Shown piece by piece: positions 54,703 through 62,441 of a stretch of 64,000 nucleotides of DNA. Position 1 is the first letter of the stretch. Each line of letters starts with the position of its first letter. A program made the translations under genes and the position numbers. This stretch comes from Flavobacteriia bacterium (lineage in GTDB: Bacteria; Bacteroidota; Bacteroidia; Flavobacteriales; Flavobacteriaceae): NCBI GenBank assembly GCA_004293165.1, contig RDYL01000003.1, forward strand, positions 242,656 through 306,655. The letters run 5' to 3'. Under the pieces are notes generated by a model. That model did not search any database, was not told the origin of the DNA, and saw only the letters and a list, made by a program, of their open reading frames with translations.

Positions 54703-57132
54703 CTAGCGTAAGCTCGCGCCTAACTGACTTTCAAAATTACCTTGTAACTTACTCATAATTTTATCAATTTGTGAGTCGGTTAGTGTTTTTGAATCGTCTT
54801 GTAAAATGAAACTTACTGCGTATGATTTTTTACCTTCAGGTAAATTGTTTCCAGTGTACACGTCGAATAAATTCACTTCTTTTAGCAAGCCTTTTTCGGT
54901 TTGTTTGGCAATGTTATAGATTTGTTCGAATGGTACGTTTTCATCTAACAACAAAGCTAAATCTCTTCTAACTTCAGGATATTTTGGAATATCGGTAAAT
55001 TTAATTTTCGTAGAAACATATTTCTGAATCTTATCCCAAGCAAAGTCAGCATATAATACTTCTTGTTTGATGTCGAAAGATTTTAAGATTGATTTTTTAA
55101 TCGTTCCAAATTCTACAATGATTTCTTTTCCAACGGCTAAAGCCAGTCCTTCTGCGAAAACATCATTTTCAAAAGGTAATGAAATTACTTTCTTGTCTAA
55201 TCCTAAACGACCTAAAACTGCATTGATATAGCCTTTAAACAAGAAGAAATCTGATTTAGCGGCAACATTCGTCCAACTTTCACTTTGTCTGTTTCCAGTT
55301 ACTAATAAAGTTAAGTGTTTGTTTTCTTCATGACCATTCAATGTTTTGTGGTAACTTTTTCCAAATTCAAAGAATTTTAAATCACTTCTTTTTCTGTTGC
55401 TATTGAAAGAAACCGCTTCTAATCCAGAGAATAATAACGATTGGCGCATAGCTGATAAATCGCTACTCAATGGATTCAGCATCATTACATTACATTCTTC
55501 TTTCAATTGTTCAGAAAGTTTTACGTAATCTGGTGTTGTTAATGAATTGGCCATCATTTCGTTGAAACCTAACGAACACAATTGATTGGCAACAATATTT
55601 TGTACTTTATATTCTTCCGTTCTTGACGAGTTTGCTGTTGTAGCATTTACTTTTGAAGGAATTTTAATGTTGTTGTATCCGTAAACACGTAAAATTTCTT
55701 CTATAACATCAATTTCTCTAGTTACATCCACACGGTAGCAAGGAATAATTAATCCCAAACCAGTTTCTGTAATACTATTTACTTTGATATCTAAAGAAGC
55801 TAAAATTTTCTTGATGGTTTCTGGTTTAATTTCTTCACCAATAATTTTGTTTACCTTGTTAAAATGAATGAAAACACTAAAATCTTCAATCTTTTTTGGA
55901 TAAATATCAATAATATCAGAAGTAATTTCACCACCCGCTACTTCTTGAATTAATAAGGCAGCACGTTTTAAAGCATATTGTGTAATATTAGGATCAACTC
56001 CTCTTTCAAATCGGAATGAAGCATCGGTGCTCAATGTATGTCTTTTCGCAGTTTTTCTAACCGAAACGGGATTAAAATAAGCGCTTTCTAAGAAAATAGC
56101 CTGCGTTTTTTCACTCACACCCGAAGTTTTTCCACCAAAAACACCTGCAATACACATAGGTCCAGATTCATCACAAATCATTAAATCTTCTTCGTGTAAA
56201 GTACGCTCAATATCATCTAATGTAGTAAATTTTGTTCCTGCTGCAACTGTTTTTACTATTACTTTATTTCCTTTAATTTGAGAAGCGTCAAAAGCGTGTA
56301 AAGGTTGTCCTAATTCATGTAAAACGTAATTGGTTACGTCAACAATATTATTTTTTGGCGTTAAACCAATTGCTTTTAATCGGTTTTGCAACCAGCTTGG
56401 TGAAGGTTTAACCGTTATTCCTGAAATAGTAACGCCACAATATCTTGGTGCTAATTTTTCGTTTTCAACTTTAACATCAATCTTTAAAGTACGTTTTTCT
56501 ACTTTTAATTTACTAACTGATGGAGTAATTAATTCTGAAGTAATTCCTTTTTGAAGTAAACCAGCTCTTAAATCACGTGCTACTCCCATGTGTGACATAG
56601 CATCGGCACGGTTTGGTGTTAATCCGATTTCAAATACTTCATCGCATTCTATATTGAATACTTTGGATGCAGGAGTTCCTGTTTTTAAGTCTTCTGCTAG
56701 AATCATGATTCCGTCATGACTTTCGCCTAAGCCTAATTCGTCTTCTGCACAAATCATTCCGTGACTTTCTTGTCCGCGAATTTTACCTTTCTTTATTTCG
56801 AATGCGTTTCCGTCTTTATCATATAATTTAGTTCCAATAGTTGCTACTGGTACTTTTTGTCCCGCCGCTACGTTTGGAGCTCCACACACAATTTGAACCG
56901 GAGCGTTTCCATCACCTAAATCTACCGTAGTAATTTTTAGTTTATCTGCATCAGGATGTTTCTCACAAGTTATTACGTGTCCTACAACAACGCCTTGTAA
57001 TCCTCCTTTTAAACTTTCGTATTTATCAACACCTTCTACTTCTAAACCTAAGTCGGTAAGAATGTCGGCAATTTCTTCCGTTTTTAAATCGGTTTTAATA
57101 AATTGTTTTAACCAATTGTAAGATATACGCAT
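54703..57132 (-). CDS. pheT: Phenylalanine--tRNA ligase beta subunit
   Basis: Beta chain of PheRS, 809 residues from the preferred ATG. It shows MRISYNWLKQFI at the start, the tRNA-binding (EMAP-like) domain (about 40-150), B3/4 editing and B5 domains, the catalytic-like core, and the C-terminal ferredoxin-fold anticodon-binding domain (PKYPEVRRDLALLLDENVPF, about 710 on). The ATG at 57132 is chosen over one 24 nt upstream by the conserved N-terminus. pheS is not adjacent. Confidence 0.97.
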   Translation of the reverse strand: MRISYNWLKQFIKTDLKTEEIADILTDLGLEVEGVDKYESLKGGLQGVVVGHVITCEKHPDADKLKITTVDLGDGNAPVQIVCGAPNVAAGQKVPVATIGTKLYDKDGNAFEIKKGKIRGQESHGMICAEDELGLGESHDGIMILAEDLKTGTPASKVFNIECDEVFEIGLTPNRADAMSHMGVARDLRAGLLQKGITSELITPSVSKLKVEKRTLKIDVKVENEKLAPRYCGVTISGITVKPSPSWLQNRLKAIGLTPKNNIVDVTNYVLHELGQPLHAFDASQIKGNKVIVKTVAAGTKFTTLDDIERTLHEEDLMICDESGPMCIAGVFGGKTSGVSEKTQAIFLESAYFNPVSVRKTAKRHTLSTDASFRFERGVDPNITQYALKRAALLIQEVAGGEITSDIIDIYPKKIEDFSVFIHFNKVNKIIGEEIKPETIKKILASLDIKVNSITETGLGLIIPCYRVDVTREIDVIEEILRVYGYNNIKIPSKVNATTANSSRTEEYKVQNIVANQLCSLGFNEMMANSLTTPDYVKLSEQLKEECNVMMLNPLSSDLSAMRQSLLFSGLEAVSFNSNRKRSDLKFFEFGKSYHKTLNGHEENKHLTLLVTGNRQSESWTNVAAKSDFFLFKGYINAVLGRLGLDKKVISLPFENDVFAEGLALAVGKEIIVEFGTIKKSILKSFDIKQEVLYADFAWDKIQKYVSTKIKFTDIPKYPEVRRDLALLLDENVPFEQIYNIAKQTEKGLLKEVNLFDVYTGNNLPEGKKSYAVSFILQDDSKTLTDSQIDKIMSKLQGNFESQLGASLR

Positions 57133-57244
57133 TTTGTATCGAATTTTAATAGGCAAATATAAGATAAAGTTTAAGAGTTTGAAAACTTAAAAATTAGTTT
57201 TTCAAGAACGAAATTAATCCACTAAAATAGGTTTTTTGGTCGTC

Positions 57245-57436
57245 TTAAAAAGCTATGAGACTTCCTTTTGGACAAAACAAATACGAACCGTTTGGTAAAA
57301 TTTTCGATATTTCTTCCATGTGTTTTGGATCCATGATATCGTGTTTGGCTCTGATAACCAGTGTTGGGATTTTTACTTTTTTTAAATCGGGTTTTCTATC
57401 CCATTTACTGTTTTTGGATGGTTTTAAATTTGAAAG
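57245..57436 (-). pseudogene. C-terminal fragment of an alpha/beta hydrolase (proline iminopeptidase-like)
   Basis: On the minus strand the frame reads WDRKPDLKKVKIPTLVIRAK, then HDIMDPKHMEEISK and LPNGSYLFCPKGSLIAF before a stop. This matches the C-terminal part of proline iminopeptidase-type hydrolases, with the Asp of the triad in AKHD. The position of the catalytic His (usually GSH) is GSL, and the last residues are missing. An in-frame stop at 57437-57439 cuts the upstream side. It marks the left edge of the accessory island. Confidence 0.65.
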
Positions 57437-57483
57437 TTATTCATTATTGGAATTATTACTTTATTACAGTAGAAGGTTTTGCT

Positions 57484-57671
57484 AGGGTACCACAACCTAA
57501 CCTTTGGTATACCGTTGCTATACATTTGCTATACCGTTGCTATGGAGTATCTATACTTAAGGGCTATAGATAAGTTTGTATTTTGTTTGTAATTTGGTTG
57601 ATAATTCTTTGTGAAAAGTACTTTTTTTTCAAATAGTATAGCTTATTTTTGAAAATAAAGGGTACCACAAC
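57484..57671. repeat. Direct repeats in the leader of the unknown 230-residue gene
   Basis: AGGGTACCACAAC occurs at 57484-57496 and again at 57659-57671. Between them TATACCGTTGCTAT occurs twice (57508-57521, 57530-57543) at a 22-bp period. No gene lies in 57437-57715. After the second copy the sequence has ACGAACAAAACACGAACAAAAC, itself an 11-bp repeat. Confidence 0.7.
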
Positions 57672-57715
57672 TACGAACAAAACACGAACAAAACCTAAAC
57701 CAATTCTAACCATAT

Positions 57716-58408
57716 ATGGCAAAAATAACCTCTTATGAAGGAAAACCTCCCAAAAGGATTGGCGATTATATTGTGTATCCATTAGGAGACGATTTGATTG
57801 TTAGGCAAAAAACTGGATTTACAACTAAAAAGTTATTGACTAGCCCTAAGTATGCTTTGTGTAGGCAAAATGCTAGTGAGTTTGGATTGGTTTCTAAAAC
57901 ATGTAAAGCTATTCGAATGCTTTTGAAAGAGGATTTAACCCAACATAATAATTTGGAGGTTGTGAATTCATTCACTAAGAAAATGCGGAGTTTGTTGGTT
58001 CATGATGCGATACATCCTCCTGGTGCTCGTGTATTGAAAATGGCTTTGGCAACTACTGCAGCCCAACAAGCTATTGCTGGGTACTCGTTTAATCCTGAAT
58101 GTAGGGTGGCGGTTAGGGTTACAGACGCTACTCTAACGACTTTAGTGCCTGATGATTTACTTACTACTCCTGTAGCTTATTTGGGGATGCGCGTGTTGTA
58201 TCTCTTTTTTGATTTTGAAACTTTAACAGGACATTTAGAGGCTTCGACTTGGCAAATGGAAAAAATGGCTCCTGAAATTTCTTTTGCGCTGCCTGCTGAA
58301 GCACCCGATGGTTTTTGGTTGCGATTAGTTGCCATTTCTTTTTTTTCTGATACTAACGGGGAATGGGCGCCTATTTTACCAAAAGAAAGAGGATTAGTGG
58401 TTGTTTGA
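57716..58408 (+). CDS. Unknown 230-residue protein of the accessory island
   Basis: Function not recognised. The protein opens MAKITSYEGKPPKRIGDYIV and continues with a charged region (SPKYALCRQNASEFGLVSKTCKAIR), then a C-terminal half with beta-strand patterning (about 120-230). It has no signal peptide, membrane helix or catalytic motif that I can identify. I recall similar N-termini as repeated hypothetical proteins in flavobacteria. It follows a leader full of short direct repeats and precedes the recombinase relic. Confidence 0.7.
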   Translation: MAKITSYEGKPPKRIGDYIVYPLGDDLIVRQKTGFTTKKLLTSPKYALCRQNASEFGLVSKTCKAIRMLLKEDLTQHNNLEVVNSFTKKMRSLLVHDAIHPPGARVLKMALATTAAQQAIAGYSFNPECRVAVRVTDATLTTLVPDDLLTTPVAYLGMRVLYLFFDFETLTGHLEASTWQMEKMAPEISFALPAEAPDGFWLRLVAISFFSDTNGEWAPILPKERGLVVV

Positions 58409-58445
58409 AAAAGTAGTACTGTTACTTTGTGAATATTACCTAGTT

Positions 58446-58631
58446 TACAAACCCAATGAGTATTTATTTGAAGGGCGATTTGGGAGAATGTGCCATTTAC
58501 TTGAAAGCAGAACCGATTTAAGGTATATTCAAGAATTATTAGGGCATAATAGCAGTAAAAACAACTGAAATTTACACGCATGTAAGTACAAAAAGCATAC
58601 AACAAATAAAAAACCGTTTGATGATTTATAG
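58446..58631 (+). pseudogene. C-terminal remnant of a tyrosine recombinase (integrase)
   Basis: Frame 1 reads HLLESRTDLRYIQELLGHNSSK and then stops; after removing one A from the A5 run at 58557-58561 it continues TTEIYTHVSTKSIQQIKN. A second shift in the A6 run at 58608-58613 restores PFDDL and a stop. This is the conserved end of XerC/D- or integron-type integrases (LLGH...T.IYTHVS, catalytic His and Tyr). The N-terminal part is missing, so the enzyme is not functional. Confidence 0.8.
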
Positions 58632-58728
58632 AAATAAAAAAAATACTATATTTGATAAACGCTACTTTATAACGCATATACACCCAAAATTGGGTAGATT
58701 AGCGCTATAATTTAGCGCATATTTACAA

Positions 58729-58740
58729 GTTGTGCGAAAT
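58729..58740 (+). other. Core recombination site upstream of cassette 1 (attI-like)
   Basis: GTTGTGCGAAAT here is repeated as GTTGTGTGAAAT at 60744-60755 (11/12). It lies between the integrase relic and the first gene, preceded by two short inverted repeats (CCCAAAATTGGG; GCGCTA-N5-TAGCGC). Position and sequence fit the attI/first cassette junction of an integron-like array. Confidence 0.5.
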
Positions 58741-58751
58741 ATTACGAAAAA

Positions 58752-59276
58752 ATGATGACAAGACAATTTGATGAATTAGTTGATGAAATTTTAGATGAAC
58801 GAAATGATAGGTCATTAATCATTTTATGCTCATCAATTATTGATGAACAACTTTACAGTATTTTAAATGCTTACTTAATAAAGCCATTAAAAAAAGATGA
58901 TGATCTTTTAAAAGGAGACAATCCACTTTCAACTTTTTCTTCTCGAATTAAAATGATTTATCGAATAGGAATTATTGATAATTCTTTCAGAGAAGTATTA
59001 GATAATGTTAGAAAAATAAGAAATATGTCAGCTCATAGTGTTGAACTTAACTTAACAAAATCTCCAATCAAAGACCATATTCTATCATTAAAAAAAAGTG
59101 TCGTTAATAGGCCTTCATTTGATTTAACGAAAAAGCGTTTTTTTGAAGACAATGTAAATAATTCAAATGAAGTTAAAGCCTTTTTTGTAACTATTTGTGT
59201 AATTTTGGAAGCAATTAATAATTCAATTACTAAAATTAATGGTAATGAAAAAACAATTATAATATCAAAGAAATAA
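58752..59276 (+). CDS. MltR-like / HEPN-like protein
   Basis: A 174-residue cytosolic, helical protein with the MltR-type pattern: SLIILCSSIIDEQLYSILNA, then PLSTFSSRIKMIYRIGIID and a RKIRNMSAH segment (about 88-96). The RxxxxH-like R-x4-x-H ending resembles HEPN RNase motifs, but this is weak evidence. E. coli MltR represses mannitol genes; stand-alone relatives occur in accessory loci. Its stop is 1 nt before the next ATG, so it is coupled to the DGQHR gene. Start could be the second of two adjacent ATGs. Confidence 0.75.
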   Translation: MMTRQFDELVDEILDERNDRSLIILCSSIIDEQLYSILNAYLIKPLKKDDDLLKGDNPLSTFSSRIKMIYRIGIIDNSFREVLDNVRKIRNMSAHSVELNLTKSPIKDHILSLKKSVVNRPSFDLTKKRFFEDNVNNSNEVKAFFVTICVILEAINNSITKINGNEKTIIISKK

Positions 59277-59277
59277 A

Positions 59278-60384
59278 ATGGCAAAAGAAAAATTTGAAAA
59301 TATAAAATGTCCAGCCATTAAAGGCAAAGTTTTAGGAGTAAAAGTATATCGCGGATATTTAAAACTATCTGATTTATCATTTTTATCAAAAGCTGATGTA
59401 TATGATGCCAAAAATAATCCTACTGGAACACAAAGAGATTTAAGTCCAAAACACGCTAAAGAAGCATACGAATATGTAAAAAACAATGATTTGGGATTTT
59501 GGCCAGAAGTTTTTCTATGTGCAAGAAATAATAGTATTATCACATTCAATCCAATTTCAGATGAATATTCCGAAATTGGACTTTTAGAATTTGAAACAAA
59601 TAAAATTTTAGAAAGTAAACAAATTCTATTATCGAGAGTTGACGGTAATCACAGACTTCATTATGGAAATAGTTCAGAAAAGGGCTTTAATAAAATCGAT
59701 AAAGAAGTTTCTTTTTGTATTGCTTTTGATTTAACTCGTGAAGAAGAAATAAAACTTTTTAAAGATATTAATAAAAATCAAAAACCAATGAACACGAGCC
59801 ATTTGGATGGTATTGATGTGAGATTGAGTCCAGAAGAAGAATTAAAAAGAAGACAACCCGAATTGTTTATTGGAAAAAAACTTGGAACTGATTCGGAAAG
59901 TCCATTTTTTGAGAGAATTTATGATGGCGGAAAAAAACCTGTAGGAGTTGATATTCCATTAAGAGCAATTAAAACAGGCTTAATTTATATGTTCTCAAAA
60001 TCTACTCAATTATCAAGACTAAATGATACTGATGCGCAATATAAAGTAATCAAAAATTATTTTAGTGCTGTAAAACAATGGATTCCTAATGCTTGGTCAA
60101 CACCAAAAGATTTTTTAGCATTGAGAGGTGTTGGACTTTGGTCAATATGCTATCTTGGTTCACAAGTAATTGACAGAGGTTTAATAAATAGTAAATTTGA
60201 TACTCAAACATTTTTAGATATTTTAAATTCAGGAAAAGAATGGGATTGGAGTAACAAAGGTGATTTTAAAGGCTATTCTGGTGCTCAAGGTGCTCAAGAG
60301 ATAAGTAACAAAATCGCTAGACATTTAAAAGACACAAACCAAATATCTACTCAAGATTTGTTGAATGAAATAATGAAGGATTAA
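59278..60384 (+). CDS. DGQHR domain protein (DndB-related)
   Basis: A 368-residue protein of the DGQHR/DndB superfamily. The signature occurs as SRVDGNHRLHYG (DGNHR, residues 122-126), followed by the typical LFKDINKNQKPMNTSHL (about 160-176). DndB controls DNA phosphorothioation operons, but no dndACDE genes are here, and relatives are common in defence islands. The C-terminal half (about 200-368) is unassigned. It is coupled to the MltR-like gene, and a 72-bp repeat starts 5 nt after its stop. Confidence 0.82.
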   Translation: MAKEKFENIKCPAIKGKVLGVKVYRGYLKLSDLSFLSKADVYDAKNNPTGTQRDLSPKHAKEAYEYVKNNDLGFWPEVFLCARNNSIITFNPISDEYSEIGLLEFETNKILESKQILLSRVDGNHRLHYGNSSEKGFNKIDKEVSFCIAFDLTREEEIKLFKDINKNQKPMNTSHLDGIDVRLSPEEELKRRQPELFIGKKLGTDSESPFFERIYDGGKKPVGVDIPLRAIKTGLIYMFSKSTQLSRLNDTDAQYKVIKNYFSAVKQWIPNAWSTPKDFLALRGVGLWSICYLGSQVIDRGLINSKFDTQTFLDILNSGKEWDWSNKGDFKGYSGAQGAQEISNKIARHLKDTNQISTQDLLNEIMKD

Positions 60385-60388
60385 AAAT

Positions 60389-60460
60389 ACTTCGCACAAC
60401 AGCTGTTCCTATGTAAAGCAACATAAAGTTATTAACAACTTTGAGTAAGGGTTATATTTC
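60389..60460 (+). repeat. 72-bp direct repeat, copy 1
   Basis: Begins 5 nt after the stop codon of the DGQHR gene (ACTTCGCACAACAGCTGTTC...). It matches 63830-63901 at 70 of 72 positions (differences at 60394 and 60404). Both copies follow the last gene of a unit at the same distance. It is read as the 5' part of an attC-like recombination site. Confidence 0.9.
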
Positions 60461-60755
60461 GTTTTTTCTCGAGTTAATAATTCGCAACACGGCTTGTTGG
60501 TAAAGTTGGCAACTAACTTTTGTCCGCCAAAGGCAAGGACATAAAAAGTTAGGCTAACTTTATCAATGATGCCACGATAGATTTTCCTCTTTTATTTCAT
60601 ATTTTTCTTTTTAAATTCTTAAAGCTCACGCTTGGCAAGATTGCGAATTTTGTGGTAAATTCACGTTTGCGTTCCGCAAGAAATTTTATCTTTAATAGAA
60701 AATAAACGGTTACGAACCTCGCAATCTCGCCAAGCGGCGGAACGTTGTGTGAAAT
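60391..60755 (+). other. attC-like structured non-coding element between cassettes 1 and 2
   Basis: No gene lies in 60385-60856. The outer boxes GCACAAC (60394-60400) and GTTCC (60405-60409) pair with GGAAC (60739-60743) and GTTGTGT (60744-60750), with AGCT unpaired on one side. Inside are an imperfect hairpin (60501-60562) and a long stem with 17/18 paired bases (60629-60646 with 60719-60736). This fits a long attC site, or two sites in series, but the length exceeds most known attC elements. Confidence 0.5.
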
Positions 60756-60823
60756 GCCTTGTGAGACGCTGAAAAACTGCATTTAATAAAATAATCTTTA
60801 AAAAAAATTGTTTCTAAAATTAA

Positions 60824-60842
60824 TTTGACTATTTTTGTCAAA
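60824..60842 (+). promoter_or_regulatory. Controller-type operator over the restriction-modification promoter
   Basis: TTTGAC-N7-GTCAAA palindrome whose spacer holds the -7 box TATTTTTG (60830-60837). A second weaker symmetric element, CAAAA-CAAA-TTTTG, follows at 60839-60852. The ATG of the XRE gene is 14 nt past the first palindrome. Inferred site for the XRE protein. Confidence 0.55.
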
Positions 60843-60856
60843 ACAAATTTTGTCTT

Positions 60857-61165
60857 ATGGAAACATTTGGAGATATTATTAAAAACAAAAGAGAAAGCAA
60901 AGGCTTAATATTAAGACAAGTTGCTTCTGCACTTGACATTGATCAAGCTATTGTAAGTAAATTTGAACGTGGAGAAAGAAAACCATCAAAAGAACAAGTT
61001 GAAAAATTTGCTGAATTTTACGATTTAGACAAAAACAAATTAATTACAAGTTGGTTAAGCGATCAAATTGCAAATACAATTCTTTATGAAGAAAATATCG
61101 GAGAAGTTCTAAAAGTAGCAGAAGAAAAAGCAATTTACTTAAAAACTATTCACGATGGAAAATAA
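60857..61165 (+). CDS. XRE family controller protein
   Basis: A 102-residue HTH_XRE protein (FGDIIKNKRESKGLILRQVASALDIDQAIVSKFERGERKPS) with a C-terminal helical extension (about 60-102). As the first gene of a type II restriction-modification unit it matches C (controller) proteins, which time methyltransferase and endonuclease expression. It overlaps the methyltransferase start by 11 nt. A palindrome covers its promoter. Confidence 0.88.
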   Translation: METFGDIIKNKRESKGLILRQVASALDIDQAIVSKFERGERKPSKEQVEKFAEFYDLDKNKLITSWLSDQIANTILYEENIGEVLKVAEEKAIYLKTIHDGK

Positions 61166-62441
61166 AATAAAAGTAGTAGAATTGTTTGCAGGAGTTGGAG
61201 GTTTCAGACTTGGTTTAGAAGGTTGGAATAATAAATCCGCATCGTCAAATTACAAAGAAGATTTTGAAAGTCCATATGAAATAGTTTGGAGCAATCAATG
61301 GGAACCATCAACCAAAGTTCAACACGCATCAATGGTTTATGAATCTCGTTGGGACAAAAAAAATCATTCAAATAAGGACATTTCAACTGTTGAAATATCT
61401 GAAATTCCAGATCACGACTTGTTAGTTGGAGGTTTTCCTTGTCAAGATTATTCCGTTGCTACAACACTAAAAAATTCAAAAGGATTAATTGGAAAGAAAG
61501 GTGTTTTGTGGTGGTCAATTCATAAAATATTAAGCGAAAAAGAAAACAAACCAAAATATTTGTTTTTAGAAAATGTTGACAGACTTTTAATTTCTCCATC
61601 AGGACAACGTGGAAGAGATTTTGCAATTATTCTAAAGAGTTTAAATGATTTAGGCTACGCAGTTGAATGGCGAGTTGTAAACGCTGCTGAATATGGAATG
61701 CCACAAAGAAGAAGAAGAATTTTCATTTTGGCATATTCTCAAAATTCAACAATTTATAACGAAATAAAAGAAACTAATTCAACAGATTGGTTGCTTAAAG
61801 ATGGAACATTAGCAAATGCTTTTCCTGTTCAATCTGATAACATTTTATTTCCAAATGAATTCAAACTAAAGGGTGATATTGTTGAAATTTCAGAAAATTT
61901 CAACAAAAATGGAAAAACAGGAATGTTTGAAAATACAGGAATCATGATTGGTGGAATTGTAACAACAATCAAAACAAAACCAAGTTATGAAGATAAATTC
62001 ACAATTCTAAAAGACATTATTCAAAACGGAGAAGTGACCGAAGAATTCTACATTAATGAGGAAGATTTAGATAAGTGGTTTTATTTAAAAGGTGCAAAAA
62101 AAGAAATGAGGAAAAATTCTCAAGGTTTTGAATACAACTACAGCGAAGGCGGAATGATATTTCCTGATCCGTTAGACAAACCATCAAGAACAATAATTAC
62201 AGGCGAAGGCGGAAAATCTGCGTCGAGATTTAAACACGTTATAAAAACTGCAAAAGGTTATAGAAGATTATCGCCAGTTGAACTTGAACGATTAAATATG
62301 TTTCCAGATAATCACACAAAATTTGAAGGAGTTACCGACACAAAGCGTGCATTTTTTATGGGAAATGCTTTGGTTGTTGGAGTAATTGAAAAAATTGGTA
62401 TTGCATTAACTCAAAAAATAAACAATGAAGTTACCATATAA
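61155..62441 (+). CDS. C5-cytosine DNA methyltransferase (M.Sau3AI-like context)
   Basis: DNA (cytosine-5) methyltransferase of 428 residues. Motif I VVELFAGVGGFRLG (7-20), motif IV GGFPCQDYS with catalytic C96, motif VI ENV (140-142), motif VIII PQRRRRIFI (183-191) and a C-terminal GNALVVGVIE motif X are visible. Given its Sau3AI-type partner it probably methylates the cytosine of GATC; this is inference from the partner enzyme. It overlaps both the XRE gene upstream and the endonuclease gene downstream (17 nt). Confidence 0.94.
   Translation: MENKIKVVELFAGVGGFRLGLEGWNNKSASSNYKEDFESPYEIVWSNQWEPSTKVQHASMVYESRWDKKNHSNKDISTVEISEIPDHDLLVGGFPCQDYSVATTLKNSKGLIGKKGVLWWSIHKILSEKENKPKYLFLENVDRLLISPSGQRGRDFAIILKSLNDLGYAVEWRVVNAAEYGMPQRRRRIFILAYSQNSTIYNEIKETNSTDWLLKDGTLANAFPVQSDNILFPNEFKLKGDIVEISENFNKNGKTGMFENTGIMIGGIVTTIKTKPSYEDKFTILKDIIQNGEVTEEFYINEEDLDKWFYLKGAKKEMRKNSQGFEYNYSEGGMIFPDPLDKPSRTIITGEGGKSASRFKHVIKTAKGYRRLSPVELERLNMFPDNHTKFEGVTDTKRAFFMGNALVVGVIEKIGIALTQKINNEVTI

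Noticed and set aside
57255..57485. A 76-codon plus-strand frame next to pheT
   Set aside because: The opposite strand reads as a recognisable alpha/beta-hydrolase fragment, so this frame is its shadow.
57484..57671. A CRISPR array in the repeat-rich leader
   Set aside because: Only two copies of each short repeat occur, with unequal spacing and no cas genes.
58177..58683. A 168-codon minus-strand frame across the end of the 230-residue gene and the integrase relic
   Set aside because: It is antisense to two better-supported sequences and has no recognisable domain or start context.
59278..60384. A DNA phosphorothioation (dnd) system
   Set aside because: Only the DGQHR/DndB-related gene is present; no dndACDE or dndFGH genes lie in the window.
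60597..60782. A 61-codon minus-strand frame between the cassettes
   Set aside because: It runs through the paired arms of a long inverted repeat and has no domain; structure rather than coding explains this DNA.
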